A stretch of 64,000 bases of DNA, from the NCBI GenBank assembly GCA_002336485.1, contig DDCZ01000034.1, positions 1 through 64,000 on the forward strand, given 5' to 3'. Positions 1-8,996 of the stretch are shown here, one piece after another. How positions within the stretch are numbered: position 1 is the first letter of the stretch; each line of letters begins with the position of its first letter. Both the position numbers and the translations under genes were made by a program. The notes below the pieces were generated by a model, which saw nothing but the letters and a program-made list of their open reading frames with translations, ran no database searches and was not told the DNA's origin. The DNA comes from Flavobacteriales bacterium UBA1993 (GTDB taxonomy: Bacteria; Bacteroidota; Bacteroidia; Flavobacteriales_G; Salibacteraceae).

Positions 1-1995
1 ACGGTAAATGGAGATGATTTCAGCCTAAACTCTGTTTGGAATAGTTCGGTGAAAATGAATGAAAACGGTTGGGTGGTTGAGGCAGAAATTCCCTACATCG
101 CGTTGCGATTTCCTGAGGCGCCCGTCGCAGATTGGGGGTTAAATTTTATGCGGAACATTCGCCGCAAGCGAAAGCAATATTCCTGGAACTTCCTTGATCT
201 TGGTTCTGGAAATCGATTGGAGTATCAATGCGGATTGCTTACCAACATGACAGACATTGATCCACCTGTTCGGCTATCCGCAATGCCATATGTATCCGCT
301 TACGTCGATGATTTTAACGGGAAAACCACATATGATTTAAATGCAGGGCTCGATTTAAAATATGGCATCAACGAAAGCTTCACATTGGACATGACTGTGA
401 TTCCAGATTTTGGTCAAGTGGCGTACGATCAACAGTTCTTAAATCTGAGCCCTTTCGAAAATCAATTTGACGAAAACCGGCAATTTTTCACAGAAGGCAC
501 CGAGTTGTTCAACATTGGCAATTTGCTTTACACTAGGAGGATAGGTGGTGCCCCGAAAAACATTCAGGGCATTGACCTCAACAGCTCTGATAGCGTAGAA
601 ATCAGGCAAGGCTATACGCGTTTACTCAATGCGACAAAGATTTCGGGGCGCACCAAACACAACTTGGGAATTGGCTTTATGAATTCGCTCACGGCGGACA
701 ATTTTTCAACCCGAATCGAAAATGGAGAAGAGACACAGGTGCTAACCGAGCCAATGACCAACTACAATGTTTTGGTCTTTGATCAGCGATTTAACCGCAC
801 CTCGTCCGTAAGCCTGGTAAACACCAATGTGCTGCGAAAAGGCGGCAGTAGAGACGCAAACGTTACGGCGTTGCTTGGTTCGTTTTACACCAAATCGGGT
901 AATCATTTATTAGAAGTAAGTGGCAATCAAAGCGCCATATTCGAAGGTGATTCGATTGAAACAGGCTACCGATCTTCTGCGAGACTGGCCGATGTTGGTG
1001 GCCACTGGCGGTGGGCTGGACAGGCAGAATTCAAAACCGATGACTACAACCCGAATGATTTAGGTTTCCAGCGACGGAACAATGCTATTTTTTATCAAGG
1101 GGAAGTGGGCTATAGAACAACAAAACCTGTTGGTCCGTTCAATAAATTCAGTCACGATATCGTGGCTTGGTATCAATTTCTTTTTAAACCATATCGCTAC
1201 GAAGAGACTGTGATATCCTACAACGGCTTCTTCTTACTACGCAATTTCTTTGCGTTTGGAATGAATGCGGCCATGACGCCCAACGATGTTTACAACTACT
1301 ACGAACCTCGTGAATGGGGACGTTGGTTTCGTGGGCCAGCGCAGCGGAGCGTTGGCGGATTCATTTCCTCGGATTACAGACGCAAGGTGGCCTTGGATGC
1401 CAACGGCACATTTTTCTGGTGGAATAGACTGGGGAAACAAGAAACGACCTTCCGATTGCGTCCGCGGTTCCGATTTGGAGACCACTTTTTCGCGCTACCG
1501 ATATTTAAAATTGTGGACGCAAACAATGATTACGGGTACGTGCCAGACAACGACCCAACTCAGGTTCACTTTGGGAGAAGAAACACCTTAACGATCGAGA
1601 ACTCGATAGATGCGCAGTACGTTTTTACACCCAAAACTTCGCTCACTTTGGTGCTGCGTCACACCTATACCGATGTTGATTACCGTGACTTTTACATTTT
1701 GGAAAATGACGGATACCTCACACCAACAGCCCTTGCAGGAGTCAACGATTTAAACTTCAATGCATTTAATATTGACCTGAAGTATTCTTGGTGGTTTGCC
1801 CCAGGAAGTGAATTGGTAATCCTGTATAGACAGGCAGTCGCCGCCGCCGACAACACCGTTGGGCAGTCTTATTATCAAAACCTGGATGGCACGTTCGACT
1901 CTCCCGTTCAAAACAACATTTCGGTGCGGTTTACTTATTTCTTGGATTATAACCGGACGCGGAATTATTTTCGGAATCGCAGGACGGAAATTTAG
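1..1995 (+). CDS. DUF5916 family outer-membrane protein, 5' end outside window
   Basis: The frame is already open at base 1 and ends at a TAG at 1993-1995, so the N-terminus (signal peptide and most of a CBM9-like sugar-binding domain) lies upstream of the window; the GTG at 49 is best read as an internal codon. The first visible residues (VWNSSV, then GWVVEAEIP and LRF) match the end of the CBM9-like module. The rest is the DUF5916 region, with the conserved VIPDFGQVAYDQQ and FDENRQFFTEG blocks, followed by aromatic-rich alternating strands typical of an outer-membrane beta-barrel. Function is not established for the family; a surface role is inferred. A 130-bp relic of a second copy lies at about 5060-5195. 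Confidence 0.85.
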   Translation, partial: TVNGDDFSLNSVWNSSVKMNENGWVVEAEIPYIALRFPEAPVADWGLNFMRNIRRKRKQYSWNFLDLGSGNRLEYQCGLLTNMTDIDPPVRLSAMPYVSAYVDDFNGKTTYDLNAGLDLKYGINESFTLDMTVIPDFGQVAYDQQFLNLSPFENQFDENRQFFTEGTELFNIGNLLYTRRIGGAPKNIQGIDLNSSDSVEIRQGYTRLLNATKISGRTKHNLGIGFMNSLTADNFSTRIENGEETQVLTEPMTNYNVLVFDQRFNRTSSVSLVNTNVLRKGGSRDANVTALLGSFYTKSGNHLLEVSGNQSAIFEGDSIETGYRSSARLADVGGHWRWAGQAEFKTDDYNPNDLGFQRRNNAIFYQGEVGYRTTKPVGPFNKFSHDIVAWYQFLFKPYRYEETVISYNGFFLLRNFFAFGMNAAMTPNDVYNYYEPREWGRWFRGPAQRSVGGFISSDYRRKVALDANGTFFWWNRLGKQETTFRLRPRFRFGDHFFALPIFKIVDANNDYGYVPDNDPTQVHFGRRNTLTIENSIDAQYVFTPKTSLTLVLRHTYTDVDYRDFYILENDGYLTPTALAGVNDLNFNAFNIDLKYSWWFAPGSELVILYRQAVAAADNTVGQSYYQNLDGTFDSPVQNNISVRFTYFLDYNRTRNYFRNRRTEI

Positions 1996-2042
1996 GATCA
2001 CTGCTCTAATTCAGCAATTCTCACCGGTAAATAGCGCCCCTC

Positions 2043-2072
2043 AAAAAAAGCCCTTATCTGGGCTAAAAAGAT
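2043..2072 (-). terminator. rho-independent terminator of the M16 peptidase gene
   Basis: On the minus strand a short GC stem (AGCCC / GGGCT, 2060-2064 with 2049-2053, loop of 6) is followed directly by a run of seven T (2049-2043). It lies 30-60 bp past the M16 peptidase stop. The stem is only 5 bp, so strength is uncertain. Confidence 0.5.
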
Positions 2073-2101
2073 GCCCTCTATATGCCAAATTAAACTCTTG
2101 A

Positions 2102-4981
2102 CTACTTACTGTAAAGTTTCTTCTCCTTAATCGCGGTGAAAGCGCCATACTTCGCCAGCTGTTTTGTGTCAACCTTTTTCTTGTCCCCCACAATCACAAT
2201 TACCATTGGCTTTTTCTGCACGTTTTGCTCATAGAATGAACGAATATCGTGGTACGTTAAGGACTTGTAGTCCTCCTGAAATAACTTAGCTGGAGGCGTG
2301 CTGAAGCCCAATTTTTGCAACTCGAGTACGTAGGAAATTGTTCCTCTAAAACCTGGCTGCTTTGCAATCGCGCTAAACACGCAATACTTTCGAATCATGT
2401 CTATTCTGTCAACCTTGTCGGGCATATCGTTAATCAAATCAACATATACGCTAATCGCCTCATCTGTCTTATCAGCCTGAGTTCCGATATACCCTTTGAA
2501 ATTTACAGGAGTGTCTTTTCGTTCGGGAAAGCCATACCTAGCACCTGCTGTATAAGCCAGCGATCTATACTCCCGTATTTCTTGCAAGACCAAGCCTGAG
2601 AATCCACCCCCAAAGTATAGGTTGAATGCTTGCAGATCTGGGATTTCAGACTGCTCAATGATTTTACCACTTTGCAAAAAGTGCACTTGCGACTGAACGG
2701 CGTTTTTCTTGTGTACAAAGTATACCTCGTTCGCATCGAAACTCCGCACTGATTTGACATATGGAAGATCTGGCGTTATTAGATCATCATCGAATGTGAG
2801 GTGCTTGGCAAATACAGATTGCAGATCCTTCATCGATCTTTTACCCACGTAATGCAGCTCCACGCTATAGCGTCTCAACTTCTTAAACTCATCTAGTAAA
2901 TCAGCAATAGCGAGTTTCTGAACTTCCTTCAAAGTAAGCCGATCTAGATAAGAACTTTTCGGCCCGTACTGCACAAAATCCACAGCTGCTCCGGCTACGC
3001 TCGCTGGTTCTGCATTTTCAAATTTTCGCTCCGTTTTCTCATAGTCAATCAGTGATTTCGTCTCCTTCTCATCCATTTGTGGGTTCGACAAAAGTTCATT
3101 CATCAACCTCAACGCATTCTCCAAATCGCTTTCCAGTCCTGTGAGACTCAGGTATGTGTAGCTATCATCTACATCAAAATAATAGGATGCCCCAATTTTG
3201 GACATTTCGTTTTTGATTTCCACTTTAGAGTAATCTTCTGTAAAAGCAAGGTCCATCAGGCTAATAATATACCTGAGGTTTGGAATTTCATGCAGCCCTG
3301 CATCAATTCTGATATCAAGTGAATAAACATCGTTCACAGGGTTCTCACAGCGATATAGGGTAACTCCATCTTTGACTTTGGCAGATGTTACATCTTTTTG
3401 AAAGTCAATGAATGTTGGTTGAAATTCTTTCTCGGCAATTTCATCCAGACTCTTTGCAAAAGCGCTGCGGGCAGTTGTTTTCGAAACAACAGGTTCATAA
3501 TCAGGCTTGTCAATTTTCTCTCCTTTGAACGATCCCATTTTAGAGTAAAGTGCCAAGAAATTATCTCCATAATAAAGGTTCGCTACTCGAAGCACATCCT
3601 CGCGTGTCACTTTGTTGATGTTCTTTGAGTAATTGCGCAGATTGGTTGGATCATCTCCACGTGCAAACGCCTCTCCAAGTTGAACTCCTCGATAGCCGTT
3701 TGTTTCGAGCGATGATAGATGGTTGCGGTATAATTCCTTTTTCACCGCATCCATGCGCCAATCGTCAAATTTGCCCTGCTTGAGCGAATCAAGAGTAGCC
3801 CTTACAAGACTCTCAGCTTCGTCCAGGGATTGGCCAACTATTTTTGGTACACAGACAAACAACTGCAATCCATGATCATAATATGGCATTGGAACAGATT
3901 GGGCAGCCAATAATTTATGCTCTACAGACAGCTGATCCAATAATCCTGATTGGCTTTGGTTCGAGAGTAAATTGTTACATACTTCTAATGCTCTTTCATC
4001 AGGATGGCCGGCTGGTACGGTTCGGAACCCAAGCACACCAAGCTTCACAGGCGACATTCTAGTTTCAACAAATTTTCGCCCGTCGAACGGCTCTACAGGC
4101 CAAGTCCCATGTTCTGGAGTTTCTCTTTTTTCCCACGATCCGAAGGCTTTTTCAATCAAAGGTTTTATCTCCTCAGCATTGAAATCACCACAAATCACAA
4201 GAGCCATATTATTTGGGACATACCAGTTAAGGTAGAACTCCTTCATCTTGGTTAATGACGGGTTTTTTAAATGGTCTATCGTGCCAATCGTCGTTTGCTG
4301 ACCATAGGGGTGGCTATCAAATGAACTTTCCAAAAACTTCTCAATCAAATTTCGAATGAACGCTTCGCTGCCTTTGTTTTTTTCCTCGTAAACTACTTCA
4401 AGCTCAGCCTGAAATGATCTGAAAACGGCGTTCTGAAAACGATGGGCATAAACTTCAATCCAGCGCTCAATTTGATTGGGTGGAAACGTGTTGAAATAAA
4501 CCGTTCTATCAGCAGTCGTATTGGCGTTCATCCCTGTGCTACCTAACTCTTTTAGGATGTTGTCTAATTCATTTGGGATGGCATATTCATTCGCAAATAC
4601 GGACTGCTCATTGATTAATAGTTGTATCGCCTTTCGGGCCTCTTCATCCTCCGTCATGCCCAACTGATCATAGAGAACAAATATGGAATCGATGTGTGGC
4701 TTCTCTTTTTCCCAATCCGTTGTACCCATGGTTTCTGTTCCCTTAAATAATAAGTGCTCCATGTAATGGGCCATACCTGTAGCGTCAGCTGGATCATCCT
4801 TAGACCCCGCTTTACAAACCACATAGCCAAACACCTCTGTACGGGTATGATCTTCGTTTAGAATTACGGTTAATCCATTGTCTAGTTTGTACTGATTAAG
4901 GTTATCCAGCCCTTGTGCCAATGCAAAAACAGGGGACAGGAGAAGAAACAAGACGGGTAAAGATTTTCGGAAAAGAATCAT
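2102..4981 (-). CDS. M16 (pitrilysin) family zinc metalloprotease, two-domain
   Basis: A 959-residue exported peptidase. Residues 1-23 form a signal peptide ending in ALAQ. The inverted zinc motif HxxEH is present as H72-Y-M-E75-H76 within AHYMEHLLFKGTE, and the downstream glutamate segment ELEVVYEEKNKG (about residues 193-204) supplies the third ligand, so the N-terminal half is predicted active. The C-terminal half repeats the fold without the motif, as in typical M16 proteins of this length. It probably degrades peptides in the periplasm or at the cell surface. It stands alone, convergent with the DUF5916 gene and followed by its own weak terminator. Confidence 0.93.
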   Translation of the reverse strand: MILFRKSLPVLFLLLSPVFALAQGLDNLNQYKLDNGLTVILNEDHTRTEVFGYVVCKAGSKDDPADATGMAHYMEHLLFKGTETMGTTDWEKEKPHIDSIFVLYDQLGMTEDEEARKAIQLLINEQSVFANEYAIPNELDNILKELGSTGMNANTTADRTVYFNTFPPNQIERWIEVYAHRFQNAVFRSFQAELEVVYEEKNKGSEAFIRNLIEKFLESSFDSHPYGQQTTIGTIDHLKNPSLTKMKEFYLNWYVPNNMALVICGDFNAEEIKPLIEKAFGSWEKRETPEHGTWPVEPFDGRKFVETRMSPVKLGVLGFRTVPAGHPDERALEVCNNLLSNQSQSGLLDQLSVEHKLLAAQSVPMPYYDHGLQLFVCVPKIVGQSLDEAESLVRATLDSLKQGKFDDWRMDAVKKELYRNHLSSLETNGYRGVQLGEAFARGDDPTNLRNYSKNINKVTREDVLRVANLYYGDNFLALYSKMGSFKGEKIDKPDYEPVVSKTTARSAFAKSLDEIAEKEFQPTFIDFQKDVTSAKVKDGVTLYRCENPVNDVYSLDIRIDAGLHEIPNLRYIISLMDLAFTEDYSKVEIKNEMSKIGASYYFDVDDSYTYLSLTGLESDLENALRLMNELLSNPQMDEKETKSLIDYEKTERKFENAEPASVAGAAVDFVQYGPKSSYLDRLTLKEVQKLAIADLLDEFKKLRRYSVELHYVGKRSMKDLQSVFAKHLTFDDDLITPDLPYVKSVRSFDANEVYFVHKKNAVQSQVHFLQSGKIIEQSEIPDLQAFNLYFGGGFSGLVLQEIREYRSLAYTAGARYGFPERKDTPVNFKGYIGTQADKTDEAISVYVDLINDMPDKVDRIDMIRKYCVFSAIAKQPGFRGTISYVLELQKLGFSTPPAKLFQEDYKSLTYHDIRSFYEQNVQKKPMVIVIVGDKKKVDTKQLAKYGAFTAIKEKKLYSK

Positions 4982-5059
4982 TCAAATATTGGATTGGGTG
5001 GTTTTAACTCTGCGAAATATACACAAGCTCGGTCGTGTGAAAAGTCGGGAGCAGAATTT

Positions 5060-5195
5060 CGAGTCTAGCTTTGGAACCCCTTCTTTAAAGCGGCGATATT
5101 AAAAATTATGGCCGTAAACAATGATCCAACGCAGGTTCACCTCGGCAGAAGAAATGCGCTAATGATCGAGAACTCAGACGCGCGGTTCTTTAAAA
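5060..5195 (+). pseudogene. Relic of a second DUF5916 gene
   Basis: Bases 5120-5180 translate to NDPTQVHLGRRNALMIEN, nearly identical to NDPTQVHFGRRNTLTIEN in the intact DUF5916 gene (about 1549-1605). Nucleotide similarity continues upstream to about 5060, aligned with about 1480-1530, but with frame-shifting indels. A clean 24-bp deletion removed the codons between two similar Asn-Asn-Asp / Asp-Asn-Asp codon runs. No other part of the gene remains; similarity stops near 5190, just before the end of the next gene. It is clearly non-functional. Confidence 0.8.
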
Positions 5196-5209
5196 TCAGA
5201 TTTAGAAAT

Positions 5210-6181
5210 TTATTGCCTGTACTTTACAATTTTCTTCTTAACCATAGAGTCCTCACCTACGAGATGTAAGATAAATACTTCCCCTGCAAATTGAGAAGCG
5301 TCAAGCTCAAGTTCATCGACGGAAACGTCTTTTCGTTCATAAAGCCTCTCACCAGTGATAGAATACAATTGTACTGTAACCGATTCATTCGATTCCATTT
5401 CTATCTTGACAATTCCATGTGTTGGATTTGGAAACACTCTAAATTCTTCACTGAGTATAGGGTCAATTTTGGTTGTAACTAGTTCGCAAAAAGCAGAGTC
5501 TAGAGAAATACAGACATCATCGACAAAATAATATGACCGACCCATTGAAGTCGAATTAATATTCGCTATTCCACTCTGGGAATCAGTGAAGAAATTTCCA
5601 ATTGTCAAATACTCCTCTTCCCCTGTTTTAGATTGAAACCATCCGGATATTTTCATCCAACCCGTCGAATCCAACAAAGCACCAGTTTGATTAACGATCT
5701 GAGGAGTCACATTGAATCTCGCGCCCTGCCACCCCGCCCAACCTGTCAGTGAGTCAGAAATATAGGCGCCGATGCTTTCAACTGCCTAGTGGCTGCTTTC
5801 GTTAAGGTTTACATAGAATTGTACGTAATAATTTTGGCCGCTATCGAGTTTCTGCAATAACCTAACATGCACATATTCCCTGATGTCTGGGCCATAGATT
5901 CTTTCTGAAGCAAAAAATCCGATCATTCCCTCTCCTGATAGAGAGTTTTGAGAACCATTATTACTGTTGGTAGGCACGTTGGTCCCATCGGCGCCACTAC
6001 TATCACAAGCATGATAAAAATCTGCACTACCCTTTTTGAGAAACCAGTTGGAACAATGATCAAATGTTGAGATAGAAAAATCGCAAGACGTATGGTCTTC
6101 AAATTGCGGATTCGGCACTAAATTCTGCCCAAGAGTAACAAGCGATATTGATAATAGTATTGCGACTAGTGCTGACCTCAT
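5210..6181 (-). pseudogene. T9SS-sorted secreted protein interrupted by one in-frame TAG
   Basis: Two open segments (6181-5789 and 5785-5213) lie in exactly the same frame, separated only by TAG at 5788-5786. Residues 1-19 are a signal peptide ending in LGQ. The N-terminal part has the NLVPNPQFEDHTSC block found in a family of Bacteroidota secreted proteins with a T9SS or OmpA C-terminus. The segment after the stop continues the family pattern (AVESIGAYISDS, TPQIVNQTG, EYLTIGNFFTD) and ends in a type A sorting domain (FRVFPNPTHGIVKIEM to the C-terminal KKIVKYRQ). The stop stands where a Trp would fit (NESSH-stop-AVES); TGG to TAG is one transition. Without readthrough the product would be a 131-residue fragment lacking its sorting signal. 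Confidence 0.8.
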
Positions 6182-6316
6182 AATTATCGTTCTTTGGGGT
6201 TATTAAACTATTTGAAAAATTGGTTTCAGTTTTTATGCCGATACCTACTTAAGCTAAAATACAACAGTAGCCTAGATAAATCACTCATTCACGCGTGCGC
6301 ACAAGCCGTTACCACG

Positions 6317-7021
6317 TTATTTCCGCATGCCATAGCTCAAAAACATAATCTTCTTGCCCTGTTCCAACCACATTTGTTCGTAAAACGTGCGAATGTTAAG
6401 CACCGCTTGCATCGTTTCATCAAACTCCTCAATGCCTTCTTCGTAGAGTGCATTTGTATCTGCCTTTTTCTCGAAGGAAACAGCCCCATTGATCGCATTG
6501 AATTCTGGAATAGACTCATCACGCGTGAAGTTGTAGAGGTCGGTGCTGTCTGACTTTAGATTGAGAAGGCCATCAGGCTGGAGAATCTGTATGTAACGAT
6601 TCAGGAATATAGAGCTGGTCAATCGCTTTCTGGGTTTTTCCAATTGCGGGTCAGCGAATAATATCCAAATCTCGCTGATCTCATTCTGAGCAAAAAACGA
6701 AGTGATGAAATCAATTTTTGTTCTAAGAAATCGGACGTTAGAAAGCCTTTTCTCCTCCACCTCTTTGGCGCCTGAGAAAATGCGCGCGCCCTTTATGTCG
6801 ATTCCGATGAAGTTCTTTTCCGGATAGATCTCGGCCATCCCAACGGAGTATTCACCCTTCCCACAAGCCAATTCCAACACAATAGGATTGGCGTTTCCGA
6901 ATTCTTCATTCCACTTTCCCTTGAGTCGGAAATCGGTATTTAGAACTTCCGAACTACTCGGCTGAATCACGTGCGCGAATAGCTCGTTTTGTGCAAATTT
7001 CTTGAGTTTGTTTTTGCCCAT
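6317..7021 (-). CDS. trmB: tRNA (guanine-N7-)-methyltransferase
   Basis: This enzyme methylates G46 in the variable loop of tRNAs using S-adenosylmethionine. The 234-residue protein carries the SAM-binding motif I LELACGKGEYS (residues 49-59), the motif II region FIGIDIKGAR (71-80), and the family signature FADPQLEKPRKRL (122-134), a Bacteroidota variant of the FPDPW..KRHxKRR block. Length is normal. It is transcribed divergently from the glycosyltransferase gene, with a 57-bp gap; CACCTTTG, one mismatch from the TAnnTTTG -7 box, lies in this gap on the minus strand. Confidence 0.94.
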   Translation of the reverse strand: MGKNKLKKFAQNELFAHVIQPSSSEVLNTDFRLKGKWNEEFGNANPIVLELACGKGEYSVGMAEIYPEKNFIGIDIKGARIFSGAKEVEEKRLSNVRFLRTKIDFITSFFAQNEISEIWILFADPQLEKPRKRLTSSIFLNRYIQILQPDGLLNLKSDSTDLYNFTRDESIPEFNAINGAVSFEKKADTNALYEEGIEEFDETMQAVLNIRTFYEQMWLEQGKKIMFLSYGMRK

Positions 7022-7078
7022 TTTCTTTTGGTTTGAAACGAGCGCAAAGGTGTAGATTGATTTCTTTCTTTTGATGCC

Positions 7079-8002
7079 GTGTCTAAGTGTGTTTTAATAG
7101 CACCCCTTCATTGGGGTTTGGGTCATGCCAGTCGGTGTATTCCGATCATTCGCGATCAGCTGAACGATGGAAATCGTGTCATCGTCTCTGCCAATGGCGG
7201 TGCTCTTAGCCTGTTGCAATCCATATTCCCGAACTTAGAATACATCGATATCCCATTCATGGAGATCACCTACCCAGAAGATGGCAATATGAGCAGGCAC
7301 TTCTTTTGGCGCGGCCCTGCGCTTCTTCAGAGCATTTGGCGTGAGCACTTCGCACTGAAAACCATGGTCAAAAAACACGGTATTGACATAGTCATTTCCG
7401 ATTCGCGCTTTGGACTCTGGTCAAAAAAGGCACACAGCATTTTCATTACCCACCAAGTGCGCATCCTTAGCCCGCATTTTGAAGGCATCATCAATTTGCT
7501 AAACCAGTGGGTCATGAATAGGTATGACGAGGTTTGGATACCTGATTATGCTGAATCTCCCGGCCTTGCTGGGGCGCTTTCGCACCCTGACCACATTCCA
7601 AAACACGCGAAGTACATTGGTCCGCTGAGTCGTTTTAATGAGCCAATCCAAAAAGCCAATGAGGAGTTGGAAGCAGTAATTATCATTAGCGGCCCAGAGC
7701 CCCAACGTTCACTTTTCGAAGCTGAGATGGCACGTAGGTTTATCGAAAGTGACGCTCCTGCATTAATGCTGCGAGGCAAACCGCATGAGCCATCGGAGAA
7801 AATCATAGGGAACCTAAAAATTGTCGGTCACCTTGACGATCAAAGCCTAATTGAGGCGCTTTCGGGTTGCAAAAAAGTTATTTCTCGCAGTGGATACAGC
7901 ACCATAATGGACTTAGATGTTTTGAAAATTGACGCTGAGTATATCCCAACCCCCGGGCAAACGGAGCAGGAGTATCTAGCAACGCTCCAAACTTCTAACT
8001 AA
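7079..8002 (+). CDS. Glycosyltransferase of the MurG/GT28-like fold
   Basis: The protein has 307 residues. The N-terminal PLHWGLGHASRC loop is the glycine-rich acceptor-side motif of GT-B enzymes related to MurG, and the C-terminal half has the nucleotide-sugar block (ISGPEPQRS, SRSGYSTIMD, PTPGQTEQEYLA). It probably transfers a sugar from a UDP donor; substrate unknown. The start is GTG at 7079: an in-frame TGA at 7058 leaves no ATG upstream. The protein stops 7 residues after the PTPGQTEQEYLA block, shorter than I would expect for the family, so its C-terminus may be truncated. Its stop overlaps the GSCFA stop on the other strand by 4 bp. Confidence 0.8.
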   Translation: MSKCVLIAPLHWGLGHASRCIPIIRDQLNDGNRVIVSANGGALSLLQSIFPNLEYIDIPFMEITYPEDGNMSRHFFWRGPALLQSIWREHFALKTMVKKHGIDIVISDSRFGLWSKKAHSIFITHQVRILSPHFEGIINLLNQWVMNRYDEVWIPDYAESPGLAGALSHPDHIPKHAKYIGPLSRFNEPIQKANEELEAVIIISGPEPQRSLFEAEMARRFIESDAPALMLRGKPHEPSEKIIGNLKIVGHLDDQSLIEALSGCKKVISRSGYSTIMDLDVLKIDAEYIPTPGQTEQEYLATLQTSN

Positions 8003-8985
8003 AGCTGGAATCCCTCGAAACGCTGTCGTTCTTCTTTGAGATCTAAGCTTGGATACTTAGCCTCCAACCCATTAATTAGGTCCATTTGCTTTCGAATAAA
8101 TCGCTGAAACGAATTGCTCTCTGGGTCCATTGGTCTGTGATGCGCTGCCTCCACCACCGCCTTAACCTCCTTGCAAACAATCCGCGTTTCATCCGAAAAG
8201 AAGCTCTGCTGAAATTTGTCCCAGATATAATCGATTGCTTGTTCGTTTGGATGAAGCATGTCTGCGGCATAGAATCGATAATCCCGCAAATCGTCCATCA
8301 TATATTCATAGCTCGGAAAATAATGGCACCGATCATCGCTGTCTACCACTTGGTGTATCGCTGTGTTTAAAATTGATTTGCTCCGCTGATTTTCGATCGG
8401 CCCATCCTTCCAATGACGGACTGGACTTAACGTAAAAACAATATTCGCATTGATTTTTTTCGACTTAAAAAACGCAGGAATATGTTTCAGAAGCAGGTGT
8501 ACGTCTTGAAACGGAAGCAGTCGTTTTTCAAAATTCTTGTTCGGAATCTTGTGACAATTGGCAACCGTATGATCCTGCTCAAGGTGATGGTAGACCCATG
8601 CTGATCCTAGGGTGATGAATACCACGTCTGCATTGAGCAAAGCTTCTCTTCCTGCATTCATACTCTCGTTAATCTGACTAAGAACCTCTTCTGCGTCGCG
8701 GCCATTAAACTTTCCATGATGATCCAAACTCACCCAGTTTTCTCCAGATTTTGACAATTCATCCAATGTATACGGACGATTATTAAGCATTCTTTCCAGC
8801 GCGTTCATTATCGAAAACGGGTTGAACAGAATGCCAAAGGGATTTAATGTTGTGTGGAGTTTATTGTCGTGGAGGCGCTGACCTATGTTTTCACTAAAGC
8901 ACGACCCGATCATTACAATTGAAGATTCATGATCAACAGTAAACGGGAAGCTTGCGGGGCCAATATGAGTTCTAAATGCGTCCAA
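7999..8985 (-). CDS. GSCFA domain protein (SGNH-hydrolase-like)
   Basis: The 328-residue protein has the family-naming block near the N-terminus (IGSCFSENIG, residues 26-35). The GSCFA block occupies the place of the nucleophile block of SGNH/GDSL hydrolases, and ADMLHPNEQA (241-250) supplies the Asp242 and His245 pair expected near the C-terminus, so an esterase or acyl-hydrolase role is plausible but unproven. No signal peptide is seen. It starts only 11 bp after the histidine kinase stop, so it is probably the third gene of a phoB-phoR-GSCFA operon. It is convergent with the glycosyltransferase, with a 4-bp overlap. Confidence 0.85.
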   Translation of the reverse strand: MDAFRTHIGPASFPFTVDHESSIVMIGSCFSENIGQRLHDNKLHTTLNPFGILFNPFSIMNALERMLNNRPYTLDELSKSGENWVSLDHHGKFNGRDAEEVLSQINESMNAGREALLNADVVFITLGSAWVYHHLEQDHTVANCHKIPNKNFEKRLLPFQDVHLLLKHIPAFFKSKKINANIVFTLSPVRHWKDGPIENQRSKSILNTAIHQVVDSDDRCHYFPSYEYMMDDLRDYRFYAADMLHPNEQAIDYIWDKFQQSFFSDETRIVCKEVKAVVEAAHHRPMDPESNSFQRFIRKQMDLINGLEAKYPSLDLKEERQRFEGFQL

Positions 8986-8996
8986 GAAACACTGGG

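Noticed and set aside
6194..6553. 119-codon open frame on the plus strand over the trmB 3' end
   Set aside because: It is antisense to trmB and has no protein-like features; trmB is certain.
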